64,000 bases of DNA. Source: Alkalimonas collagenimarina (lineage in GTDB: Bacteria; Pseudomonadota; Gammaproteobacteria; Enterobacterales; Alteromonadaceae). This document shows, in pieces, positions 16,205 to 24,240 of this stretch (position 1 is the stretch's first letter; each line of letters opens with the position of its first letter). The translations under genes were made by a program, and so were the position numbers. The DNA is taken from the NCBI RefSeq assembly GCF_030717845.1, contig NZ_JAUZVZ010000007.1:21693-85692 (forward strand), read 5' to 3'. Under the pieces are notes generated by a model that was not told the DNA's origin, ran no database searches, and worked only from the letters and a program-made list of their open reading frames with translations.

Positions 16205-16389
16205 TAAAAGATAAGAGTGAAGTTGTTAGGTTACATGAATATAACCTGATGATTTTATTCATGCCACCACTATTTACATCGAAGATGATGGGGCTGTAAA
16301 GTTGTATTTTAAAGTCAGTGTTTCTTCCTTGAACTGATTGATCATGGCATCAGCAGACATTCGGGCTCTGACATCAGGGGAAGCCGGTA

Positions 16390-16998
16390 TCAGCGGAGTA
16401 GTGAAAACTGGTTACCGCCGCGATGTTGAGCATGCAGCATGGCCGCCGTAGCTCTTTCTATGAGTAGCAGGGCGTCATTGCCATCTTCAGGAAAGTGGCT
16501 GATGCCTATACTGATGGTAAGGTTAGGGATCTGCAGTGTGAAACGATGCAAGGTATCCAACTTCTGCAGTAATTTCTCGGCAACCAGCACCGTATCATAA
16601 ATCCGTGATACATCGGTGACAAGGACCAAAAACTGATCATCGGCTAGCTGGCTAATGCTGTCGCATTGACGAACGGCCGCATTTAAATGCTGCAGTGTCA
16701 GTTCGATGATTTTCTTCGTGAACGCTGCGTCATGTTTATCGCGGATCGCTTTGAATTGATCGATTTGCACAAACATCAAGGCAAAGCCGCTGTTATGCCG
16801 CTGCGCATGCTTTAGCATAAATTGTAATTGATGCTGTATTTGCACAATACCCGGGGTGTCCGCGTATTGTTTGGGGAGCTGACTTTTCTGAAGTGCTACA
16901 AGTTCGCCCAAGGTACGCTCGGCCATGGTTTCAGCTTGCTTGAGCTGCTGTTGTAGTTCGGCATAGCTCGGTTCTGCTGGATTCATTTTCGGTTGCAT
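16390..16998 (-). CDS. Degenerate GGDEF-domain protein
   Basis: The 202-residue protein has an N-terminal coiled-coil-like region (10-50, Gln/Glu rich) and a GGDEF-type fold (about 60-202: SGFALMFVQIDQFKAIRDKH, later ISIGISHFPEDGNDALLLIERA). At the active-site position, where GGDEF is expected, it reads ADDQF, so cyclic-di-GMP synthesis is unlikely; it may be a binding or regulatory GGDEF relative. AAGGAG lies at good spacing before the ATG. An intact diguanylate cyclase is encoded 4.5 kb away. Confidence 0.85.
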   Translation of the reverse strand: MQPKMNPAEPSYAELQQQLKQAETMAERTLGELVALQKSQLPKQYADTPGIVQIQHQLQFMLKHAQRHNSGFALMFVQIDQFKAIRDKHDAAFTKKIIELTLQHLNAAVRQCDSISQLADDQFLVLVTDVSRIYDTVLVAEKLLQKLDTLHRFTLQIPNLTISIGISHFPEDGNDALLLIERATAAMLHAQHRGGNQFSLLR

Positions 16999-17033
16999 AG
17001 AGGCTCCTTGCTGTCATCAGTTTTTCTCTGGGA

Positions 17034-17180
17034 TCAAATGCCTCGGCCCCGAATTAATCGTACAGCGATTACCACTAAAGCAATGACCAGCAAGATGTGA
17101 ATAAATCCACCCATGGTATAGGAGGATACTAAGCCAAGGGCCCAGAGAATAATCAGTAACACGATGATGGTTTCTAACAT
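17034..17180 (-). CDS. Lmo0937-type small membrane protein
   Basis: This 48-residue gene reads MLETIIVLLIILWALGLVSS, then a YTMGGFIHILLV stretch, and ends in a basic RLIRGRGI tail. It is two short membrane helices around a Gly-Gly turn. The N-terminal MLETI, the GLVSSYT turn and the basic tail match the Lmo0937 (DUF5670-like) family, whose function is unknown but which is frequent beside stress-response genes. It fits the surrounding envelope-stress cluster. Confidence 0.8.
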   Translation of the reverse strand: MLETIIVLLIILWALGLVSSYTMGGFIHILLVIALVVIAVRLIRGRGI

Positions 17181-17262
17181 GAGAGATCGCCTGTTTAAGT
17201 GTTCATAGAGTCTACTATGCGATGGTTAGTTGTCGTTGTATGTGCGATAGATAACATAAGGG

Positions 17263-17290
17263 AGAAAAAACCCGTCCAGACAGACGGGTT
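17263..17290 (-). terminator. Rho-independent terminator for the PRC-barrel gene
   Basis: On the minus strand AACCCGTC pairs with GACGGGTT (8 bp, loop TGTCTG), followed directly by a run of T. It lies 30 bp beyond the PRC-barrel stop. Confidence 0.85.
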
Positions 17291-17320
17291 AAAGGCGTGT
17301 TTTATTGAATACAACTTGAT

Positions 17321-17725
17321 TTAAATGCGTGGTCTGGTGTTGGCATAATAAGTATCTACACTTTTTGTCCAGGTTTTATCTGCCATATTTGGCCAATGTT
17401 TTTTATCAAAACCGGGTGCATCACTTAAGGTGTCTTTATCAACATTTAAAACAAATCGCTTGTTTTCTGTATCCAGCGTCAGCGCGTCCCATGGCACCGC
17501 AAATAGCTTTTCACCCATGCCGAGAAATGAGCCAAATGACAGCACAGCATAGCTGACTTTGCCATTGGTGACATCCAACATAATTTCTTTAATGTCGCCG
17601 AGGCTTTCATCTTTCTGATTGTAAACATCATTCCCTATTAAGGTATCAGCACCCATTAAATGTGGGCCCGGGCCATCCAGAGATTCTTTATACATACCTA
17701 AGGTATCACGTGTTTCATAGTTCAT
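17321..17725 (-). CDS. PRC-barrel domain protein
   Basis: This 134-residue protein has a PRC-barrel domain: MGADTLIGNDVYNQKDESLG, IKEIMLDVTNGKVSYAVLS and LFAVPWDAL are its strands. Such domains occur in photosynthetic reaction centres, RimM and many stress-induced cytosolic or membrane-associated proteins of unknown function. I start at the ATG at 17725, preceded by GGAG; an upstream frame adds 17 unlikely residues. It has its own terminator. Confidence 0.88.
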   Translation of the reverse strand: MNYETRDTLGMYKESLDGPGPHLMGADTLIGNDVYNQKDESLGDIKEIMLDVTNGKVSYAVLSFGSFLGMGEKLFAVPWDALTLDTENKRFVLNVDKDTLSDAPGFDKKHWPNMADKTWTKSVDTYYANTRPRI

Positions 17726-17920
17726 ATTCAGCTCCAACGTTACTAGTCTTGCTGTCGAACGAGAGTGTTGACGCAAGCTGTATGTAGCATAACGGAGCTT
17801 TCTGGTTTGCTCCGTGCGCTATCACACTCAACAAAAAACGGCTGCTAAAGTACGTTGGCGAACAGATGGTTGTCTTTAGCCGGTGTAGGCTAAAGGTTCA
17901 CACCAAACGAGGATCTCATT

Positions 17921-18280
17921 ATGAAATTACGCCACAACATCTACGCGGTACTGCTGACGTTACCTTTGTTCGCGCTGACGGCCTGCGACAGGAATACTGC
18001 TTCTGCACCGATGAATGCAACGCAAGACAGCGGCAACAGCCAAACGTCTCAGTTTGATGACAGCAGCTTAAACCGCTCTGTCTCCAATGCTTTGTTGCGT
18101 GATGCTGCATTTAGCGATAACAGCATTAGCGTTACTTCGGATAAAGGGCATATCACACTGAATGGCTCGGTAGCATCATTGCAGGATAAAAATCGTGCCA
18201 CCGAAATAGTGAAAGAGGTTATCGGAGTGACCCGAGTGCAAAACAACCTTGAAATCATCATGACCACTAGCAGCTATTAA
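17921..18280 (+). CDS. BON-domain lipoprotein, first of pair
   Basis: The 119-residue precursor has a lipoprotein signal (ALTAC, Cys at about residue 22) and one BON domain (about 50-115: SNALLRDAAF, SVTSDKGHITLNGSV, NRATEIVKEVIGVTRVQNN). BON domains occur in periplasmic stress proteins of the OsmY/DolP type and bind membranes or phospholipids. It is probably anchored to the outer membrane. A second BON lipoprotein follows 27 bp downstream on the same strand, so they form an operon. Confidence 0.88.
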   Translation: MKLRHNIYAVLLTLPLFALTACDRNTASAPMNATQDSGNSQTSQFDDSSLNRSVSNALLRDAAFSDNSISVTSDKGHITLNGSVASLQDKNRATEIVKEVIGVTRVQNNLEIIMTTSSY

Positions 18281-18307
18281 GCCATACCATTGAATGGAGA
18301 CACCATC

Positions 18308-18619
18308 ATGAAAGCACGAAATATTTATGCCGTTTTTTTTCTCAGCCTGTTTAGTTTGATATTAATTGGCTGTGGGGCAACTACCACCAGTGAAAGCACC
18401 GGTGAATACATTGATGACACCGTGATCACCACCAAAGTCAAAGCGGCGATTTTTAATCATGAGTTATTGAAAGTAAACGAGATCAGTGTCGAGACCTTCA
18501 AGGGTGAGGTGCAGTTAAGCGGTTTTGTCAGTTCGGCTTCGCATATGCCGATTGCAGTGCGTTTAGCCCGTGATGTGACTGGCGTGACCTCGGTCAAGAA
18601 TGATATGCAGATAAAATAA
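18308..18619 (+). CDS. BON-domain lipoprotein, second of pair
   Basis: The 103-residue precursor has a lipobox (LIGCG, Cys at about residue 22) and a BON domain (DTVITTKVKAAIFNHELL, VETFKGEVQLSGFV, RLARDVTGVTSVKNDMQI). It resembles OsmY/DolP-type envelope proteins. I start at the ATG at 18308, preceded by GGAGA at 18296-18300; a frame starting at 18290 would place extra residues before the signal peptide. It shares the KxRxxIYAV N-terminus with its neighbour, so the pair may be an old tandem duplication. Confidence 0.88.
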   Translation: MKARNIYAVFFLSLFSLILIGCGATTTSESTGEYIDDTVITTKVKAAIFNHELLKVNEISVETFKGEVQLSGFVSSASHMPIAVRLARDVTGVTSVKNDMQIK

Positions 18620-18714
18620 CCGACATTGTTTATTTTAATGTACGCTACCGAACAGAGTAAGCCTTGATATACACTATAATCATCGCTTACTTTATTCACA
18701 GGGAAGGATAGGCT

Positions 18715-19470
18715 ATGCCTACAAAAAAACGAGCGGAACGTGTTTTAGAGATAGATCACCAACCTGGCCAGAATCATTTTTTAAATGCCTTGTCTGATGA
18801 TATTCAGCAACGGCTGCTTCCGCACATGGAGCTGGTGCCGATGCCACTTGGCAAGGTGTTGTACGAATCTGGTGAAGTGATGCGGCATGTGTACTTTCCT
18901 ACCAATTCTATCGTGTCTTTGTTGTATGTGATGGAAAACGGTGCTCAGGCAGAAATCGCCGTGGTTGGCCATGATGGCCTGATTGGTATGTCCTTGGTAC
19001 TGGGCGGCGAAAGCACCACCAGTCGGGCTCTCGTGCAAAGTGCTGGCTTTGCCTATCGTTTACTGGGCCAGCGAATGAAAACCGAATTCAGCCGGCACGG
19101 CGATTTATTGCATTTGACCTTGCGTTATTCTCAGGCTTTGATCACACAAATGGCACAAACCGCGGTGTGCAATCGTCATCACAGCATTGAGCAGCAACTT
19201 TGCCGTTGGTTGTTGTTATCGCTGGACCGGTTAAAAGACAACCACCTGGTGATGACGCAAGAGTTGATTGCCAATATGCTGGGAGTACGCCGTGAGGGCG
19301 TGACCGAAGCGGCTGGCCGCTTGCATACCAAAGGTGTGATTGATTACAGCCGTGGCCACATTGTAGTGACCGACCGGCCCAAGATGGAAGCGCTTTGCTG
19401 TGAATGTTATGGCGTAGTGAAAGCGGAGACCGATCGTTTATTGCCTTGTCGTTATCAGCATAAAAAATAA
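18715..19470 (+). CDS. Crp/Fnr-family transcriptional regulator
   Basis: The 251-residue regulator has an N-terminal cyclic-nucleotide-binding-like barrel (about 30-145, with GKVLYESGEVMRHVYFPTNS and AEIAVVGHDGLIGM) and a C-terminal winged helix whose recognition region is LIANMLGVRREGVTEAAGRL. The C-terminal CCECY motif is common in this Crp/Fnr subgroup. It lacks the N-terminal cysteine cluster of oxygen-sensing Fnr, and the cAMP-binding Arg/Ser pattern is not evident, so the effector is unknown. A strong AGGGAAGGA site precedes the start. A similar regulator follows at 19577. Confidence 0.9.
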   Translation: MPTKKRAERVLEIDHQPGQNHFLNALSDDIQQRLLPHMELVPMPLGKVLYESGEVMRHVYFPTNSIVSLLYVMENGAQAEIAVVGHDGLIGMSLVLGGESTTSRALVQSAGFAYRLLGQRMKTEFSRHGDLLHLTLRYSQALITQMAQTAVCNRHHSIEQQLCRWLLLSLDRLKDNHLVMTQELIANMLGVRREGVTEAAGRLHTKGVIDYSRGHIVVTDRPKMEALCCECYGVVKAETDRLLPCRYQHKK

Positions 19471-19576
19471 CTGCTGCAATGACTTCTTTGGCACCCTGCG
19501 TGCCATAGCGCACAGAGTCAGTGCACAGAACCTATTATACTTTCAGTTCAAGGCGGCATAGCACCTGTCTTGTGCC

Positions 19577-20368
19577 ATGCTGGCATCGCCCGTGCTGAAG
19601 GTCATTGCTGTGCCGATACTCATAAAATCTGCTATCACCAATCATTTGGTTGAACTCTTACCTGCATCAGAGCGTCGCTTGTTGTTGCAGTACTGTGAGC
19701 TGGTTGAGTTGCAATTTGGAGCCGTGCTTTGTGAGCCAAACCAGGATTACCGCTATCTTTATTTTCCGATGAGTGGTTTTATCTCGCTGGTGAGTAAGCT
19801 AAAAGACCATAAACCACTGGAAATCGGCTTAATTGGCAATGAGGGCATGCTGGGTGGCACTTTGGTGCTTGGTGTGACGACTGCCCCTACAAAAGCGGTT
19901 GTACAGGGCAAAGGTACGGCCTGGCGAATTGAGTTGGTGATGCTGCAGCAACTGCTGCTCGATTGCCCTCAGTTGCGTTACATCATCCAGCAATACCTGT
20001 TTGTCTTGATGGCGCAGCTGTCGCAAAGTGCTGCTTGTGCGCATTTCCATGAATTGGATCAGCGCCTGGCACGCTGGTTGTTAATGAGCCATGATCGCGC
20101 GCACAGCAATGAATTTCATTTAACCCATCAGTTTCTGGCGGATATGCTGGGGGTTCGTCGCAGCGGTGTTACCGTGGCGGCGGGGCTGATGCAGCAAAAA
20201 AAACTAATTCAATACAGCCGCGGCCAAATCTGCATTATTGACCGGGCGGCATTGGAGCAGGCGAGTTGTGCCTGCTATCAGTGCAGTGTTGATCAGTACC
20301 ATCGGTTGCTGGGAAAGCTGGCGCCAGATACAGCGCAGCAGCTGTTAACGGAGCAAGGAGCGCCATAA
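19577..20368 (+). CDS. Second Crp/Fnr-family transcriptional regulator
   Basis: The 263-residue relative of the preceding regulator has a barrel domain (GAVLCEPNQDYRYLYFPMSG, LEIGLIGNEGMLGG) and a winged helix (FLADMLGVRRSGVTVAAGLM), and again a CACYQC end. The initiator is uncertain: the ATG at 19577 has no good ribosome site, while a GTG at 19610 has GAAGG about 8 bases upstream and would remove 11 residues. Its 3' end overlaps the convergent small gene by 24 bp. The two tandem regulators are divergent in sequence, not a recent copy. Confidence 0.88.
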   Translation: MLASPVLKVIAVPILIKSAITNHLVELLPASERRLLLQYCELVELQFGAVLCEPNQDYRYLYFPMSGFISLVSKLKDHKPLEIGLIGNEGMLGGTLVLGVTTAPTKAVVQGKGTAWRIELVMLQQLLLDCPQLRYIIQQYLFVLMAQLSQSAACAHFHELDQRLARWLLMSHDRAHSNEFHLTHQFLADMLGVRRSGVTVAAGLMQQKKLIQYSRGQICIIDRAALEQASCACYQCSVDQYHRLLGKLAPDTAQQLLTEQGAP

Positions 20369-20644
20369 CAGGTGTCGGATGTGATGACAAACCTCTTGCC
20401 AAATGAGCAGGCGGTTGCTGTGGTTGGTGCTACCAGAGGCCTCAGGTTTGGAACCATCCGCATGCAGCCAAAAGCCAAACAACATTCCGGTCAGGGTTGC
20501 CACGGCAAAAGTTTCTGGTGAGGTAAGTCTGTGGCGCAGTGCAGCGGCCACCACAGAGGTTTGCTCACTCAGTTGCCGCCGTTGCCAAGGCAATTGCTGT
20601 GTCAGCTGCTCAATACGTTGATCCAGTATAGACTTCGGTGGCAC
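20345..20644 (-). CDS. Small hypothetical protein, last gene of the holin-like operon
   Basis: The 99-residue frame starts at GTG 20644 (VPPKSILDQRI), chosen because AGGAGG lies 6 bases upstream inside the end of the preceding gene, whose stop is one base away. The middle (SPETFAVATLTGMLFGFWLH) is a probable single membrane helix, and the rest is polar. I recognise no named family, but position and size fit the third member of DUF883-like/holin-like envelope operons. Confidence 0.7.
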   Translation of the reverse strand: MPPKSILDQRIEQLTQQLPWQRRQLSEQTSVVAAALRHRLTSPETFAVATLTGMLFGFWLHADGSKPEASGSTNHSNRLLIWQEVCHHIRHLLWRSLLR

Positions 20645-20645
20645 G

Positions 20646-21086
20646 TCAGGCCTCCTGTTTTGCAGCTGGGGGTGGTTGAGTGCCAATTGGACGAAGGCTT
20701 TGTACGGTAGCAGGAAAGCGCAGTAGTCTGCTGTAGTAAAGGCAGCGCCGCAACAAAAACCAGATAGCCAGCAGATTCACGATCATGGCCAGCCCGAGCG
20801 ACTGCCACACTGCCAGTGCGCTCAGTTGTGCCAGCAGAACGATTTGCGTTAATACCGCAAACCACAGTGTGAGCACCAGTAAGCCAGCCAACAACGCAAA
20901 CACCAGCAGGGCCACCATACTGCGGGCAACGCGCTCCCCCTCAAGGGTCAGCAGCTCCAGTTGACCATGTGCCAGGGTTTTTATTTGCAGCCACCAGTCG
21001 ATTGCTTCCGCGGTGATATCGGGTTCAGCAGAAGCTGCGCCCGTAGTGGTTGCTGTGTCAGTAGCTTTAGCTGGCATCCTGCTCAC
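20646..21086 (-). CDS. Phage-holin-superfamily-like membrane protein
   Basis: The 146-residue protein has a soluble N-terminus (1-50) and two strong membrane hairpin helices (about 55-82 and 92-113, MVALLVFALLAGLLVLTLWF and LGLAMIVNLLAIWFLLRR), the layout of the actinobacterial holin-X/YqjE-like group found beside DUF883 (YqjD/ElaB) proteins. No lytic function is implied. Start is GTG 21086 or ATG 21077; both overlap the end of the upstream gene, so translation is coupled. Confidence 0.75.
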   Translation of the reverse strand: MSRMPAKATDTATTTGAASAEPDITAEAIDWWLQIKTLAHGQLELLTLEGERVARSMVALLVFALLAGLLVLTLWFAVLTQIVLLAQLSALAVWQSLGLAMIVNLLAIWFLLRRCLYYSRLLRFPATVQSLRPIGTQPPPAAKQEA

Positions 21087-21426
21087 CGGCCCGGCGGTTC
21101 AACCACATAGCGAACAGTGCTCCTCCTGCTAAGGCAATGCCAAGCGCTAACAGTGGATGATTGCGAACTTGTGCTCGGGTATTATCAGCCAGCTCGTGTT
21201 GCAGTTGCTGCAGTTGCGAGCTTTTGACTGCGACTGTTTCTGCTGCTTTGTGCGCACCATTGGCCATGGAGTTTACCGTGTTGTGTGCACTATCTGTGGC
21301 TTTTTGGATGGCTGGGCCAGCTGCATCTGAGGCGCTATCAATGGCTTTATGGATACCACTGGATGCTGAATCTACATGGCGGTCGAAGGCATTTTGGGTG
21401 CTGGTTGTTTCTGTTGGCTTACTCAT
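21067..21426 (-). CDS. DUF883 (ElaB/YqjD)-like membrane-anchored protein
   Basis: The 119-residue protein has a long helical Ala/Ser/Asp-rich region (10-75, DSASDAAGPAIQKATDSAHN) and a C-terminal membrane helix (HPLLALGIALAGGALFAMWL) with a following basic NRR, the YqjD/ElaB arrangement. Those proteins attach to the inner membrane by the C-terminal helix and in E. coli associate with stationary-phase ribosomes. GGAG sits 5 bases before the ATG. It begins a three-gene operon with overlapping reading frames. Confidence 0.8.
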   Translation of the reverse strand: MSKPTETTSTQNAFDRHVDSASSGIHKAIDSASDAAGPAIQKATDSAHNTVNSMANGAHKAAETVAVKSSQLQQLQHELADNTRAQVRNHPLLALGIALAGGALFAMWLNRRAGEQDAS

Positions 21427-21550
21427 AGTAACTCCGGTTAGGTTTAGCAGCGGCAGGTTTGCCAGTGACTGGTTCCTAGTCTATCAACCTGAGTTTCCCT
21501 ACTCGGTGCGGCAGCACGCTTAGTCAGAATTAAAAAGTGTTGATTGGGTT

Positions 21551-22276
21551 TCAGCGAACCCTGCAACCGCCTTCTTGCTTCGCTCGGTACATGGCGGTAT
21601 CGGCATAACGGATCAGGTCTGGTATGGAGCTGCCATGTTCTGGATAGATGGCCATGCCAATGCTGGCAGATAACGAAATTTCATGGCCATCAATCTGGTA
21701 AGGTTGGGTGATTGCTCTGCCGATTTTATGGGCCAGCTGAATCACATCCTCTTCGCTTTTGATGTGATTCAGCAAGAGCAGGAATTCATCCCCACCATGG
21801 CGGCTGACTGCATCGCTATCGCGCAATGCCGATGTCAGGCGGGCACTCACCAATTGCAAGATTGCATCGCCAGCGGCGTGGCCATGGTTATCATTGATGG
21901 GTTTAAAGTTATCCAGATCGACAAACAGCAAGGCAAACTGGCTTTGCTCACGTTTGGAGACACTGATTGCATGGCCAATTCGGTCCAGCATAATGCTGCG
22001 GTTCAGCGTTTGCGTCAGCGCATCGCACTGACTATCCTGGGTTAGTTTTTTTAACTTAGCCTGACTACTGATGTGCAGTGTTCCGGCGTGCAATAATGCT
22101 AACGCCAACAACAGTTTGTCTTGCTGTAGTTGCTGCTGCTCCTGGTACCATAATTTTTGTTGTACGACGATTTCACAGCGCATTTGCCGCATATCGCTAT
22201 GCAAGGCATTCAGCTGCAGTTGCAGTACTGTGTTGTGCAGTACTGGTGAGTTGGTTACTTGTGGTTCACTCATCAT
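21551..22276 (-). CDS. Diguanylate cyclase, intact GGDEF domain
   Basis: The 241-residue protein has an N-terminal Gln-rich coiled coil (10-60) and a complete GGDEF domain: DALTQTLNRSIMLDRI, FALLFVDLDNFKPINDNHGH, RHGGDEFLLLL and SIGMAIYPEHGSSIPDLIRY. The intact GGDEF motif and substrate residues predict cyclic-di-GMP synthesis from GTP. No RxxD inhibitory site is apparent just before GGDEF (the segment reads LRDSDAVSRHGGDEF, with RDSD not at the canonical spacing). No membrane segment or sensor domain is present, so the N-terminal coil probably controls dimerisation. Confidence 0.9.
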   Translation of the reverse strand: MMSEPQVTNSPVLHNTVLQLQLNALHSDMRQMRCEIVVQQKLWYQEQQQLQQDKLLLALALLHAGTLHISSQAKLKKLTQDSQCDALTQTLNRSIMLDRIGHAISVSKREQSQFALLFVDLDNFKPINDNHGHAAGDAILQLVSARLTSALRDSDAVSRHGGDEFLLLLNHIKSEEDVIQLAHKIGRAITQPYQIDGHEISLSASIGMAIYPEHGSSIPDLIRYADTAMYRAKQEGGCRVR

Positions 22277-22356
22277 AACGTTTGCCCTTTCGCTGCCAGG
22301 TGATTAAAAGAAACGGGGTAAACTATTTTTCTCAGCCTACCCCAAGGAGGGGGTCG

Positions 22357-22476
22357 ATGAATGTGCGATACCGAACATTTACACAAATTTATCGTCAGTT
22401 ATTTTTTTACAGCAATAAGTGGCTGCGAAGGCTCAAGGAGCCGTTCGATCACTTTTTAGCGGTGTCGTTTTTCTGA
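22357..22476 (+). CDS. Possible 39-residue basic miniprotein
   Basis: An ATG at 22357 stands six bases after a consensus AGGAGG and opens a 39-residue frame (MNVRYRTFTQIYRQLFFYSN...). It is basic and aromatic-rich, with no signal or clear membrane helix. No family is recognised. Its last 28 bp overlap the convergent gene at 22449-22679. Ribosome-site quality is the only evidence. Confidence 0.3.
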   Translation: MNVRYRTFTQIYRQLFFYSNKWLRRLKEPFDHFLAVSFF

Positions 22477-22679
22477 GCTTTGCCCATTTGGTTCTTATTG
22501 TGTTCGTTTTTCTCCTTGTTCCCTGTGTAAGGCGAAGCTTGGTCTTTTTTTACACTGCCAGGTTTAGGCTGAGCGGCATTCTTGTCAGAGTTACCGTTCT
22601 TTTCTGCTTGGTTGGCATTCATGCTTTGCTCGGTTTGCGCTGATTTGCCAACATTTTTTTGCTGATTGTTCTGGTTCAT
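22449..22679 (-). CDS. Low-complexity hydrophilic small protein
   Basis: The 76-residue protein is made almost wholly of Asn, Gln, Lys, Glu and Ala (NQNNQQKNVGKSAQ..., ...GKAQKNDTAKK), with no hydrophobic core, so it is probably disordered. GAGG lies five bases before the ATG, supporting translation. Composition resembles hydrophilic stress proteins, consistent with the neighbouring envelope-stress genes, but no family is recognised. Confidence 0.6.
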   Translation of the reverse strand: MNQNNQQKNVGKSAQTEQSMNANQAEKNGNSDKNAAQPKPGSVKKDQASPYTGNKEKNEHNKNQMGKAQKNDTAKK

Positions 22680-22797
22680 AATAACCTCGGTGATTGTCAG
22701 CCAGCACAGGATTGTGTCAACTGTAAGGCCACTATAGGTTGAGAGCGGTATGCAGTCGGTGCGTCAGCGCGCATAGCGGGGATCGGCCGCTTGATGT

Positions 22798-22839
22798 TTG
22801 CGTCAGATCAAGGCGGGCATGTACCAGTACGGTTACACT
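22798..22839 (+). promoter_or_regulatory. FNR/Anr-type site and -10 element for hemN
   Basis: TTGCGTCAGATCAA (22798-22811) matches the FNR consensus TTGAT-N4-ATCAA with a perfect right half. A TACACT -10 hexamer lies at 22834-22839. With a start of transcription about 7 bases later, the box is centred near -41.5, the classical class II activator position, as expected for an oxygen-independent haem gene. Confidence 0.65.
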
Positions 22840-22869
22840 GCTTTGCAAAGTCAGCAAGGTACATAAGCT

Positions 22870-24228
22870 ATGCAAAGCATTCAGTGGGATCCGGCTCTGA
22901 TTGCCAAATACAATATCAATGGTCCAAGGTATACCTCCTACCCGACAGCGCTGGCACTGCAAGCACCTTTTGACAGCCAGATAGTGCGCCAGACCTTGCA
23001 GAGCTCCAGCGGAGAGCTGAGCCTGTACCTGCACCTGCCGTTTTGTCATCAGCTGTGTTACTACTGCGGCTGCAATAAGGTGATTACCCGTCATCAGCAC
23101 AAAGCAGATCGTTATCTGGATGCATTGGCGCAGGAGATGGCGTTGTATCAGCCTTGGGTAGCACATCGGTCGATTGGCCAGATCCATTTGGGCGGCGGTA
23201 CCCCGACTTTTTTAACCGAGCAGCAATTAAGCCGCTTAATGCGGCTATTTCAGCAGCACTTTGATTGTTCTCAGCTCGATGAATTAAGCATTGAAATTGA
23301 CCCCCGCAGTTGCAGCCTGGAGAAACTGGCGCACTTGCGGAAGCTGGGTTTTAACCGGGTGAGTTTTGGCGTGCAGGATTTTGACCAGCAGGTGCAAATC
23401 ACCATCAACCGGGTGCAGGATGCCGATTTAATTCGCCAACTGGTGGAGGGCTCCAAAACGCTGGGATTTCGCTCAGTGAATCTGGATTTAGTGTATGGTT
23501 TGCCGTATCAGCAAGCCGGATCTTTTGCCGAGACCTTAGCGCAAGTAGTGGCGCTGGACCCGGATCGGATTTCTTTGTTCAGTTATGCGCATTTGCCTGA
23601 GCGTTTTGCGGCCCAGCGTAAAATTCCGGATGCTGCTTTACCAGCTGCATCGACCAAACTGAAATTGCTGCAGCTTGGTATTGAAACCTTCAGCACCGCC
23701 GGTTACCAGTTTATCGGCATGGATCACTTTGCCAAGCCGGGGGATGGCCTGGCACAGGCGCAGCGGGATGGACGGCTGCAGCGCAATTTTCAGGGCTACA
23801 CAACTCATGGTCAGAATGCCTTGCTTGGCCTTGGTGTTTCTTCCATTAGCCAGGTGGATGGGGTGTTGTGGCAGCACGAGAAAGACTTGCCGGACTATTA
23901 TCAAGCCATTGACGCAGGCCATTTGCCGTTGGCCAAAGGGGTTGTGCTATCGAAAGATGATCGCATTCGCGCCGAGCTGATTGCTCAGCTAATTTGCCAC
24001 TTTGAACTGGATATCGTTGCTTTCGCCAGTAAGTGGCAGCTTGATTTTGCCCGTTACTTTGCCGACAGCTTGCCGCAGTTGGCGCCGTTTATCGAAGATG
24101 GTTTGTTGGAGCTTACGTCTGGCCATATTCGGATCCGCGAGGCGGGGCGTTTGTGGGTGCGCAGCATCTGCAGCGCCTTTGATGTGTATTTACAGCAAGG
24201 CCAGCAGCGATACTCCAAAGTGGTGTAA
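22870..24228 (+). CDS. hemN: Oxygen-independent coproporphyrinogen III oxidase
   Basis: This radical SAM enzyme of 452 residues converts coproporphyrinogen III to protoporphyrinogen IX without oxygen, in the cytoplasm. The SAM cluster motif reads HLPFCHQLCYYCGCNK (Cys-x3-Cys-x2-Cys, about residues 56-71), followed by IHLGGGTPTFL and SIEIDPRSC. The N-terminal NINGPRYTSYPTAL is typical of true HemN rather than HemW, and the length fits. Transcription is probably raised under low oxygen by the FNR-type site upstream. AAGG serves as ribosome site. Confidence 0.96.
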   Translation: MQSIQWDPALIAKYNINGPRYTSYPTALALQAPFDSQIVRQTLQSSSGELSLYLHLPFCHQLCYYCGCNKVITRHQHKADRYLDALAQEMALYQPWVAHRSIGQIHLGGGTPTFLTEQQLSRLMRLFQQHFDCSQLDELSIEIDPRSCSLEKLAHLRKLGFNRVSFGVQDFDQQVQITINRVQDADLIRQLVEGSKTLGFRSVNLDLVYGLPYQQAGSFAETLAQVVALDPDRISLFSYAHLPERFAAQRKIPDAALPAASTKLKLLQLGIETFSTAGYQFIGMDHFAKPGDGLAQAQRDGRLQRNFQGYTTHGQNALLGLGVSSISQVDGVLWQHEKDLPDYYQAIDAGHLPLAKGVVLSKDDRIRAELIAQLICHFELDIVAFASKWQLDFARYFADSLPQLAPFIEDGLLELTSGHIRIREAGRLWVRSICSAFDVYLQQGQQRYSKVV

Positions 24229-24240
24229 GCTGCTGGCCAA

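Noticed and set aside
20646..21086. Prophage remnant, from the holin-like protein
   Set aside because: No other phage gene is nearby, and this holin-superfamily type is usual in DUF883-linked housekeeping operons.
22791..22811. FNR box read as TTGAT ... ATCAA with an 11-base gap
   Set aside because: The spacing is too large for FNR; the overlapping TTGCG-N4-ATCAA reading has correct spacing and position, so it was used instead.
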